64,000 nucleotides of DNA from Diplosphaera chodatii (lineage: Eukaryota; Chlorophyta; Trebouxiophyceae; Prasiolales; Stichococcaceae), in contig JAALGY010000015.1 of assembly GCA_032358165.1 (NCBI GenBank), positions 2,542,001 to 2,606,000 of the forward strand, read 5' to 3'. Numbering within the stretch: position 1 is the first letter of the stretch; each line of letters opens with the position of its first letter. The notes below the pieces were generated by a model. That model was not told where the DNA came from, did no database searches, and worked only from the letters and a program-made list of their open reading frames with translations. Positions 23,301 through 33,400 of this stretch are shown here, in pieces. A program made the translations under genes and the position numbers.

Positions 23301-24997
23301 CAACGGCAGAGGGCCTGAACGCCACCGCCGCCAAGCAGCTGTACACGGACATCGCGTCGGGCGCCGAGTCGGGCTGGGACTTCTCCTCCCGCTGGCTGGC
23401 CGACGGCATGAACCTGAGCACCATCCGCACCACGCAGGTCAGGACTGCCACGCATGCCACAGCGGCGCATCTTGCAGTCGGGCCGGTCTCGCATGACATG
23501 CGTCATGTGAAAGTTCGAGCATGACCACAGCAAGTATGATGCTGACGACCTCCACGCTCCGATGTGCAGATTGTGCCGACAGATCTCAATGCATACCTGT
23601 ATAATATGGAGCGCAACATCGCCGACTTTGCCCTCGCGCTGAATGACACTGGGAACGCCACGCGCTTCTCAGCGCTGGCGGCGCAGCGCCACGAGGCCAT
23701 CCAGGCCCTCATGTGGGACGCCAGCACAGGCGCGTCTATGGCTGCGCCGCTGTTGCACAGGGCATAGCAATCAACTGAATTTCTGCAGCTAGGCGTCCCC
23801 TGCGCAGTGCCAGCACATGACGCATGCACTGTACTGGTCGGAGGCTTTTGCGGCTGAGAGGTCTTCCCTTGGGGGCATCATGCACCTCGTCACCCTGCCA
23901 GCATCTCATGCACGACAGGGCAGTGGCGGGACCTGGTCATCAGCGGCAGCGCACCGCGCGGCGTGTCCCTGGTGGAGCAGAACCCCGGCAACTTCGTGTC
24001 CAACTTCATCCCACTCTGGGTACAGACTGCTCATCTCACTCTCTATTTCCTTTTGTCTGGCGCCGCTGCCGGTATCAGGCCTTGCGGTCGCGTCTTCTGT
24101 GCCCTCTGTTCCTACATGCTGACTGTCATAACCCTGGGCAGGTCGGCATCGCGCCGGCAGAGGGGCCGCAGGCGCTCGCGGCTCTGGACGCTTTCAGTCG
24201 CTCGGGGCTGCTGGGGCCCGCCGGCATCTCGACCACCGACACCAACACCGGGCAACAGTGGGACGCCCCCAACGCCTGGCCGCCGCTGCAGGACATCATC
24301 ATCGAGGCGCTAGAGAATTATGGTGGTGAGCGCACTGGGCAGTCGATGGTCGTCCTTTATGTACGATTCTAAGCACCCGTGTACAGGTGTGGTCGGCGCT
24401 CACCCTTCATGCTGGTAGTAGCCGCCAATACGCGCAGCACAGAAGATCACGATAGCGAGCCTTGAACCCTTGGACCACTGCTTTGGTGCAGGCGCTGAGG
24501 GGCGGCAGATGGCGGCCTCCATTGCGCAGCGCTGGCTGCTCACCATGTTCGAGAGCTGGTCTGGCGCCGGGACCAAGTTCTTCCACAAGAGTGCGCTGTT
24601 TTCTGGGTGCCAGACTGCCTTGCGGGGTGTGAGAGAAGCAGAACTGGGTGGTCGCCTCACCAGCGCGGCAAGGAAGCTGCATGGGATTGAGCTGTGGCGT
24701 TGGTCCGCAGTGGTGGAGAAGTACGACGCCACGGCGCTCGGCGTTTCGGGAGGAGGCGGAGAGTACTCTGTGCAGTCAGGTGAGTGTGTCGCGAGCTGCA
24801 CCAGGATGTGTCAAGCGTGAGGCAAGTGTGGCTGTGGTGTCGATGCCAGTGAGCATTGTCAAGCCATCATGTGTATCGCAGGCTTCGGCTGGACAAATGG
24901 TGTGATGCTCTCGCTGCTGGACCGCTACGGCTGGAACCCGACGGCATACACGCCGCCAGCTGGCAACGCCACAACTGCAGCACCCACCTCGGGCTGA
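20365..24997 (+). CDS. Secreted trehalase, GH37
   Basis: Hydrolyses trehalose to two glucoses. Exon 1 (20365-20429) encodes a clean signal peptide, MFSVAVAAVALLSMLAGAEG, so the enzyme should act outside the cell or in the secretory system. Exon 2 starts at 21434 and joins in phase to PPPASAPQSNQLQGLNLWST. The GH37 blocks follow: FFRDSKHFVDKPL, VPGARFRELYYWDSYW (signature 1), YGHVPNGARTYYLNRSQPP, ESGWDFSSRW with the catalytic Asp, QQWDAPNAWPPLQ (signature 2) and EYSVQSGFGWTNG with the catalytic Glu. The stop is TGA at 24995-24997. Signature 1 reads PGARF where the family has PGGRF. Several NxS/T sites fit a glycoprotein. There are more than ten introns. The first is about 1 kb, far longer than the rest, and contains the TIR-like repeat described separately. 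It is convergent with the expansin-like gene. Confidence 0.95.
20558..21405. mobile_element. Possible non-autonomous element with nested inverted repeats in trehalase intron 1
   Basis: The intron at 20430-21433 carries copies of a CAATTTGG(T/A)C motif in opposite orientations. The outer pair, CGGGACAATTTGGTC (20558-20572) and the reverse complement of 21391-21405, match at 13 of 15 bases. The inner pair, TGGGGCAATTTGGTCAGAT (20574-20592) and the reverse complement of 21202-21221, differ by one extra G. One further inverted copy is at 20757-20767. No transposase frame is present and I find no clear target-site duplication. This fits a MITE-like insertion, or alternatively a repeat that folds the intron. 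Confidence 0.45.
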
Positions 24998-25346
24998 CGC
25001 TGGATACTGCCGCTGGAGCGCAGTCATAGGCACAGACAAGGCTGCACCTGTGCAGCTTGGTGACCAGTAGGCAACGTGATATTACACACTAGAACATCAG
25101 CGACGGTAATACTGCTAGCAATAGGCATCGCAGCTGCGTTACCGCCGCCTTTTGTCGCCCCAGATGAGCATGCGATGCTGCTGGCTGCGGCAACGGTGGC
25201 GGCAGTGTGCTTCAGGAAAACTTGGAAGTGCGTCTGATCAGCTTCCGACATGAAGTACACATCCACCTTTCAAGCAGCAGTCGCCATTCTTGCGGACTAC
25301 GTGATTCAGTCTGCTGCAGCACTGTGTGCTGATTTTGATGCATCTG

Positions 25347-25351
25347 TTACA
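25347..25351 (-). other. Putative poly(A) signal of the expansin-like gene
   Basis: TGTAA on the reverse strand, about 280 nt beyond the expansin stop. A second one lies at 25086-25082. Either would place the transcript end inside the 3' region of the convergent trehalase gene. Confidence 0.3.
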
Positions 25352-25451
25352 GCTGAAGTTCTTTGCTGTCCCGTTGTGTTATTCGTTCCTCAAGCATCTC
25401 AGCCAGATGCATGTGCAAGCACATCATGTCAATGTGCACTAGACAACCACG

Positions 25452-25456
25452 TGTAA
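25452..25456 (+). other. Putative poly(A) signal of trehalase
   Basis: TGTAA on the forward strand, 455 nt after the trehalase stop. It lies past the candidate expansin signals on the other strand, so the two 3' UTRs probably overlap. Confidence 0.3.
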
Positions 25457-25632
25457 TGCGACATTCTCAGAAAGGGCTTGAACATACAGACAGTCTTCCA
25501 GGCAGTGTATACAAAAGGCACTTGAACCCTGCACCCGTCCATAGTTTTGCTGGTCACTTGCCCATCACAACAGCACCCGCATGCTGGGTCACCTCAACGT
25601 GCGGCATTGCTCCTGTGCTTATCAGTAGCACA

Positions 25633-28600
25633 CTAAACCGTGCTTGCAGCCTCTGGCACGCATTGCCTGTGAGCGATTCGGCAGAATGGCATCAGCTGAC
25701 AGTCTGCAGTCTGCGAAGGTTGCAAGCGCAGCAATTTCAGGGCGGAACATGCGCAACCTACCCACAGTTGAAGGGCCAGCTCACCAGTACCATTGATGCT
25801 TACGATCACAAGCTGCGGGCTCGCCGCTGATGGGCGCACAGCAGCTGTTGGCAAACTCCTGGTCCTGGCACAGTGCGCCTGTGCAGCTGCCGCCACGCCC
25901 TCCACATTGCCCTGGAAGTGTACAAAATGTAAAGGGGTGACAAAGGCATGACCAGACCACACTGCATTGAGAGATGTAGCCGAGGGCGTGAAATGTGGCC
26001 TTCAATTGCATCCTACCATCAGGGGCACACGTTCAGGTTTCGTTGGCAAGCAAATAATACCCACCGTATGGTCCAACAAGTGACAAGCAATTAGGGGGCC
26101 GAAATGCTGCAGGCAGCGCCATCTGTCGAGTCAGCAGCGCCTGTTGCTGCGCTACAGCCCTTGCTTGTGCAGCCGGCACACACTGCAGCCAAGCCGACAT
26201 GCTGAATGCCAGACGCCGCACATCGAGTTGACAGCATGACAGCTGCTGACTTTGGTACGATCGCATATAACACAGCAAGCCCTGACACATTGCTCGTGTT
26301 CACCTCAGGACTCTGCCACAATTCCTGCTGTAAAGGGCTGCAACAGCAGGGTTCGGTTATATAGGGGGGCTGACCTGCCAGTGGTACTGGTTGGTCCGTG
26401 CGCAGCTGAAGGCAGCGGCGCCGCTGGGCTCACAGCACGAGTTGGGGAACTGTGCATCCCGGCAGCTGGACCCGCACGCATTCGCAGACCCTCCGCACTG
26501 GCCTGCGCATTGTCACCAGGCGCACCATCAAAGCACCCTGCACATGCTATCATATGCAGCCGGGAGTGTTTCAGGCAATTCCGCAGGCAAGGATGCGGAG
26601 GCCGGCGGATGCCAATGTCAGACATCAGCAGTCGAGAGATGAACTCACTGTAGGGCGCGAGGCGCCGGCTGCAGGCGCCAGCTGAAGGTGCGATGCTTGG
26701 TGCGGTCGGGGCCACTGACGGGGCCGCACTCGGACGGGTTGGCGCTGACGAGGGGCCAGAGGAGGGTGCTGCCGAGGGTCCAGAGGAAGGAGCTGCCGAG
26801 GGGGCTGCGCTCGGACGGGTGGGTGTTGACACTGGCGCGGGGGTTGGTGCGGCTTGCGTCGCAGGGATGCACTGATAGTACCTGGCTCGAAGCGCATGAA
26901 GCAGTGACTCAGGTTACTGCATGATAACAGGACGATGACTGCCACGACGCATGATGCCACGACTCCAAGATGCCGCAAACACCCTGCGTTCTGCTGCATG
27001 CCCGTTGATAGGGCTAGGCAACTGTGGCAATGTACGAATGATGTCACACGGCAGAGCAAGCTGCGCACCATTCGCTTTGCCTGCTGCAGGCGAAGGCCCG
27101 GCTCGGGTTGGCGCCCCGCGCACAGCAGGATGCCGGGTATGCCGCGTCCTGGCAGGGCCGGGCCGAGGTGCATGGACTGCCGCGGCCGCCGCACTGTGCT
27201 GCAATGGAGGAACACGCAGGTGTGTGAGTATCATGGCTGGTCAACTTTGCAGGGGTTTGAGCTCAGCTGCTCCTCAAGCATGCCGGTAAGCAAGTGCAAG
27301 CACCCCTTGCAGTTACAGAGGCGCTGCTGCAGACTCACAGTAGGGCGCCAGGGACAGGGCGCAAGTCGTGGGCGCAGCAGAGGGCGCTGCCGACGGTGTT
27401 CGTGTTGGAGCGGCGCTTGGTCTCGTTGGAGCGGCAGTCGGTTTCGTGGGGGCCGCTGATGGTGCGGTTGGTGTTGTCGAAGGTCTTGTGGGGCTCGCAC
27501 TGGGTGTGGTCGGAGCTGCACTGGGGGTAGGCGTTGCCGACCCTGGGGCCCTGTAATTTCAAAAGAACACTCCTGGCTCACATGTACAACCTATTATTGT
27601 ACCCAAGGTTGCATCAGGGGCCACATCACGGCGGCATGAACTTGGTGCGATCATGATGCACGGCACTCACGCTTCCCGCTTGGTTGGTGGTCTCTCAGCT
27701 CACCTGCCGGCAATGTCAAACTCTGGCCGCAGGGGGAACTGCGCCGCGCCGGTGATGAGGGCTGTGTTCGCTGGGTTGCTTGTGCGCACTGTGTCTGCGA
27801 GCACCAGCCAGCAACTCCCTTTATTCCTGATGAGCTTCTGGCATGACGACTGATATGTATGTCCTCATGCCGATGGTCTGCAGCAGGACTCTTGGGCCAC
27901 CCGAGCGGCTGCTTTGCGGAACTCACCCCGGACTGTGTCGCCCAGGATGGATGTTACACGGATGTCAGTTGGGAATGTAAAGGGGCCGCCTGATGGTAGC
28001 TGAAAGTAGTTGTCTGCAGCAATCGGAACCGACGTGATGGCATCGCTCAGCCACAGATGTGAAGTTGTGAGGTTGTCATCTTTCGCTGGTCCGCTGCATG
28101 AAGCAAGCACCGAGCAGGGCAAAAGCCCACCTGAAACTTTGGTCATTTCCCTGAAAGCACCATTGACCAGCAGCTGTGCGGACACTGCTGGCACCCTGGT
28201 ATTTGCCACCTGCACACATCAATCTGAACAAACATAGCAGCAGCGTACATGACCATGCATGGCAATGTCAACATGCAACAGGCTCAACGGCATATAGAGT
28301 GGCCAGTCTACCTGGAGCTTGATGAAGAATGAGTTCGAGCCCTGTGCACATGAACGCAATGCACTGTCAGTATTCAGCCGCCAGGTCACAACAGTCGTGT
28401 CACTCGAGCATGCCAAGCACAGGCACCCCAGCAGCATTTATCATCAAATGAACATGCCAGAATCCTACCTGGAAGGAGTAAACAAAAGGGGTGGTGCCGA
28501 CATCACATTGGACAGCCACCCAGTTTACAGGGTCCCGCCCGCCAAAGTTGTTCTGAAAGTCGAGCGAGGTGGCCGTGCACTCGGGGCACTCGTCCACGAC

Positions 28601-29729
28601 TGCAGCCACAACACCACTGCAAATCCATACATGGGCCATTCGTCCTCACGGTTTGAGCACATCATGACCGGGCGGCCTGCAGACAACTCATGCTCCAAAA
28701 CAGCAGCAATAGGAAACATGGCAACTCTGCCCTGTGGGAAACTTGCAGCATGGCGTAGCTGCCAATCACGCAGTGGCCAGAGCCTGCATCACCCACCCAG
28801 AGCATACTGTGTTGCCAGGGGTATGGTGCCGCCGGGTCGGGTCCCCCTATATTAAATTAAAAATAAATTAAAATATATAAATAAATAAATAAATAAATAA
28901 TATAATATAATGAAAATTGGACTTAAAAATCGTTTAAAAAATCGTTAAAACTTACCTGAAGCGTAAACATAAGCCGCAAGTTCGCGAATTTGCGTACTGT
29001 GCGTTCCCCGCCGCTGTACAGGTGAACATCACACTTCTACATTCGCCGGCTAACTGGGGCACACTGCACTCCCAGTAAGCGGGGTAATCTATGCACGCAT
29101 CCAACGAAGGGTAGAGCAGTGAGACACTGGCAGAGTGGCGTGCCTAGCAAGCAGTGAAGCAGATGCATGGTCTCCTGGGCATCACACCTCAGGTAGGTTC
29201 ACTTGCGTAGGTGTTAACAGCACCCATCAGACCTCAGTACTGTTGCTGGCATGGACAGAGTACAGGACCACGTGGCCCAACACAGCTGGAACACTGATAT
29301 CCACAACGGGCTGCTGACACTGCGCTCACCCACATAGTAGTTGACGCCAGTGATCCACGGCTGCGTCGCCACCCCGCTGATTTGAAAGCTGCAGAAACCC
29401 CCGCCGGCGCCGGCCTCCCCGTAACTCGTGCCCTGGCGTCAACCAGTTCCAGACTGTCAGCCATTGGCTGCAAACTGTGCAATCTAGTGCAGGTATGGTA
29501 GAAAAGACTAAAGAAACTAAACTAAACTAGTTTAGCAGGACGTTAAATATGGAAAAAAATTGCAGGAATATGGAAAAAATTCACTCACGTCGCCTGTGAC
29601 ATTCTGCCCAAAGTTCGAAGACGACGTGATGATTTGGCTGACCGCCAGATCGCATGTTGCTGCCACTGTCAGAATGGCAATGGCACTTCTGGCAACCATG
29701 CCAGAAGTTTGGAATGCTGATGACAGCAT
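25633..29729 (-). CDS. Expansin-like protein with three CBM1-like cysteine modules
   Basis: A secreted wall protein. The start (ATG at 29729) gives MLSSAFQTSGMVARSAIAIL with a hydrophobic signal segment. The expansin double-psi barrel follows: GTSYGEAGAGGGFCSFQISG (29440-29370) and VVDECPECTATSLDFQ (near 28590). Next is the second expansin domain: GSNSFFIKLQ, VANTRVPAVSAQLLVNGAF and LPSGGPFTFPTDIRVTSILG (near 27970). A Pro/Ser/Thr/Ala-rich linker with PSAAPT repeats leads to three modules built as PYxQCGG, C, CxD, SCC, C and YxxQC, with first QCGG near 27200, 26490 and 25910. The last exon ends QCVPEAASTV-stop at 25635-25633. Expansins loosen cellulosic walls without hydrolysis, and CBM1-type modules bind cellulose. 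The exon covering the first barrel cysteines (near 29290) and the exon at 27720-27800 are the least certain parts. Confidence 0.8.
28847..28968. repeat. AT-rich island with an (AAAT)n microsatellite
   Basis: About 120 bp of nearly pure A/T, including AAAT/AAATA repeats around 28880-28900, inside a large non-coding stretch between expansin exons. The surrounding DNA is clearly G+C-richer. It could be replication slippage or a remnant poly(A) tract of a retroelement, but no other element parts are visible. Confidence 0.6.
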
Positions 29730-30236
29730 CTTGTGGATCTCTTCCGCCCGGGTAGCACCACAGCGTGCGTGCGTGTGCCACACAATGACTGAGCACGTAC
29801 AAGCCATTGATGGCAAACGCTAGCAGTACATGGTAGCCGCAGGAAGTGCTGACGTTCAGTTGCAACCGCCGTTTTGTGTGCCCAAGAGACAGTTCCGACA
29901 TTTCCGAGGCAAGACTCAGGGCCTCCAGGGTTACGTTGCACCGTGCAGCCGTGCACACGTGCACGGCGTTTGCACGCGTTTGCACGGCTGTACGGCAACT
30001 GTCGCGACGTGTGCACGGCTGTCAAAATTGTCAGACAAACCGATCTAAGCATGTCGTTAGCACGCAACTGCCCTGTGCGGGGGTTTCGCGGCATCGCACT
30101 CATGCAGCAGACCCTTAAACACTTACTAAGGGTGTCTACAAGCATTGCTATCCGCAGACGCGGTCGTTTCTGCATGAAATGATGCATCTGGCTGAGCTGG
30201 AATGAGTCATCAGCCGAGTTACGTCAACCGAGATCC

Positions 30237-30281
30237 CTGCACGCGTGTGCACGTCACACGCGTGCGCACGCGTGCGCACGC
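30237..30281. repeat. Alternating purine-pyrimidine tract with 22-bp palindrome
   Basis: Two runs of strictly alternating purine and pyrimidine built of CG and CA/TG steps meet at about 30254. The second contains a perfect 22-bp palindrome (30260-30281) centred on ACGCGT. Such DNA can adopt Z-form or a cruciform under supercoiling. It lies about 120 bp past the Pol kappa stop. Confidence 0.7.
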
Positions 30282-30323
30282 TGCACGGCAGGCCAAAGTG
30301 CCATTTCTCGTAACATACACAGG

Positions 30324-30328
30324 TTACA
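30324..30328 (-). other. Putative poly(A) signal of Pol kappa
   Basis: TGTAA on the reverse strand, 73 nt after the Pol kappa stop codon. Confidence 0.4.
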
Positions 30329-30400
30329 TCCAAACCAGTGCGATTCGTCTTCTGCATGAACAAGCTATTGAAAATACAGCTGAAGACTGTCAACAAACTG

Positions 30401-33400
30401 CTAGCCAGCACCCGACTTGCGTTTGTGCCGGCTCAGCAGCGCATTGATGGTGACTACTGGCGACTGCTGCCGCTTCCGGCTGCCGTTGCTGCTGCCGTTC
30501 TGTGTGCCCCCTGGTAAATCGCGCTGCCTGACACCAGGCTCACGCTGCAGATCGTCAGCGAAGTGCCAATCGCTATGCTCCGCACGGCGCTCCTCTGCCA
30601 TGGTCTTGCCGCAGCGCCTGTGGGTGAACATAAGCACGTGGCATCCATCCAACTATTGTGTTGAAGGTGATTGCAGCATATCAGTGAAGAAACAGGGGTT
30701 CGACCGAGGAGCTGCGTACTCGCAGAGCCACTGTCCCTCGGGGGTTTCGACCCGTGCCGCTGCTGCAGCTGCATCACCGGGCACTGGTATGTCGCCAGGC
30801 GTGGCTAAGGCGTCGAGCGCTGGCGCTGATGCCTGGTCTGCTGGCGGCACCTGGTCTGGCACGGCATCTGCCGCCTGCTGTATGCTCTCGGCTGTGGCTG
30901 CAGGGGGCGGCGCATCACCAAAGAAGCGTGATATCTGGCGACACTTCTCCTTTGCAGGGTGCTGAGACGGCAAAGTCCTGCTGACTTTGCTGCTGTTCCC
31001 GCTGCCGGGGGTGTTGCGGACCTGGGAAGGGCCATCGCAGCTGAGGGCGCCACGCCGTGGCACCTGGTGTGGAGAGGGGCGAAGACACTTCAATTGAAGG
31101 GCTTCAGGTCAATGGAGGTGTTCGGTTCAACAGTCATGTCCTCCCTGTGCAAGCAACCACATGCCTCGTCTCAAAACGTCTATGGCATAGCAGGGCGCAC
31201 CTCACACAGCTCGCAGCGCAGGAGGTGCTGCGGGTTGATGTATGTGCAAGTACGGCACCGCCAGGGCGCTGGCCGCTGCCGCCGTGGCTGGCTGCAGCAC
31301 GGAAAAGTCGAACAAAATCAGACAAGTGACCATGTCAGTCGAGCCGCACCCGACTGCTGCAACAGTCAAGTCGGTGTGTGTGCTCTGCTGGTATGCCAGA
31401 GGCACAGCAGACCTGTTTGGCGGCTGGGAGGATGCGCCGCCCTGACCCGGCTGCCAGTCACGCAGGCTGAGCTCCATGTCGTGGGCGTCCTGCGGCAGCG
31501 GCGATGCCATCACATGAAGATTGAGGCGGCGGCGAGATAGCACCATTCCTGCAAAAGCAGCAGTTACATGGACATCTAGAGTGTGCAAACAGGCCTGTCA
31601 CCAGTACCACCTCTGCAGGGTGGTCCATGAGGTCCGAGGGGTCCTCTGCTTCAGGGTGGGCAGCATCCGCCGCCGCCCAGTCCTGCAGCGTCAGCTTCGC
31701 AGGGCTGCCGACACCCCTGCACCACAAGATCTTCCCTCAGCTACTGACAGCACCTGTAGAGCAAAGGTGACTACGCACCCTATAGCCTGGTCATGAAAGG
31801 CAAGCAACAGCATGACGTTCAAAGCCAGGATGTGCTTGCAGTACAGGAAGGCCACTGCTCGGTGGGCTCGCTTCGACAGGTGCAGAGGGACAGACAAACC
31901 CGCATGACATCGGACTCAGCTAAAAGCAGCGCTCTCCACCATAGGTGCAGCATGGTCGTCACAGAACAAGAGGCAGACCTGCTGGCCTGGGAGCTGGGGC
32001 CCATCAGGCTGGCTTTGGAAGCGGCGAAGCTTCTGCCTGGGGCGCAGCTTGCAAAGCCGTCAGCGCCATTGCGGCCGCCGACAAACCAGTCGGGCTCTGG
32101 ATGTCGCCGCTTAGTCTGCTGCTGAGCTGCTGCTGCGTCATCTGGCGGGAGCAACTCAGCCTCTGTGGCACTGAAACCGCTGCTGTGCGCCAGGCCTGTT
32201 GCCACACCCGCTGCTGCTGTGCCGCCCTCCGCTGAGCAGCAGGCAGCTGCTGCCGCCTCCTGACCAGTTGTGCTCGGAGTCGAAGCGGGGTCACTCGCCG
32301 CATCCTCGCCAGCACCCTCAGCTGCAGGCGGCTCCTCCTTGACGTGGATGAAGCCGGAGAGGGTCTTCTGCCCAGGCGGTGGGGCAGGCCGCTCCTTGAA
32401 TGCCGACACCCTGTCGTAGACATAACACTTTGCAGCATGCGCATCACAAGTGTACAAGTGTGCACATGCTTCAGACTAGGTCAGATGGCAGGTGTCCTGC
32501 GACAGACATGACAGATACCATATGGCAGACCTGTGCGGATGGAAATCTTTTCGTCGGAAGCCATACGGGCATATAGAGCATTCGAGCACCTGATGCCGAT
32601 GAGGCGCAGCGTCAGTGGGTACTCGGCGCGCATCAGCCGCAGCCCAATCGCCGTCAGCTCCTCCGCAGTGCTCACGTAGTTGGGCAGCGTGGCCGCCCTC
32701 GTGTGCAGCTGCAAGACCAAGCAATGCAAGCATGACGCTAGCCTGATCGCCTAACCAGACGGCGACAAGTATGACAGCCAGGCACAAGATCTCTGGGCAG
32801 GGTGCGCCGCTGTACCTCAAAGGTGGTGGCGGACTTCAGCTTCACAGTGACTGTTCGGCCCTGCAGTGGCACACGCTGCTGGTGGACTACAGCAGCACAT
32901 GGCAAGCATCCACCTGCCACATGACTCTGGAATAGCAGTGCATCACCGCTCGATGTAGATACATGACCGGTTGGCCTTGGAAGACAAGCTGCTTGATTGG
33001 TCAAGTATGTTGATTGTATGATGCACCTGCAAGCCCTCCTCAGCCATGTCCTCTGCAAGGTGCTCAGCAATCTCTGCCATCTGCACACGAGGAACAGCCA
33101 ACTGATAAGATGTACAGACCATTACCAGCTCACCGAACAGCAGAAGCAGCCATCAGGTCAGCTGCAAGACGATCAAGGCAGGACAGACATGCCTTCGCTT
33201 CAAGGTCGGCAGGTGCGGAGATGCGGTCGAAGGTGCGCTCGCAGGAGATGCCCTTGCGGCCGACCTCGCCCTCTGGCGTGGCCTGTGGTTCCGAGCCCAC
33301 AGCAATGAAAAGCTGTGTAGCGCACGCGAGCGCAGAGCATACAGCAGGAAAGCATACTTCTGCCTTAAGGTGTCTGCAAAGTTAGCAGCAGTTCCCCAAT

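Larger units (their letters stand above)
29730..30400. promoter_or_regulatory. Expansin upstream region and Pol kappa 3' end
   Basis: This lies between the expansin start and the Pol kappa stop, both on the reverse strand. It contains a G-box-like CACGTG (29956-29961), a perfect tandem 10-mer GCGTTTGCAC (29966-29985), several GTGCACGGC copies and the alternating purine-pyrimidine tract near 30260. These could be promoter elements for the expansin gene. No coding frame is convincing. Confidence 0.4.
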
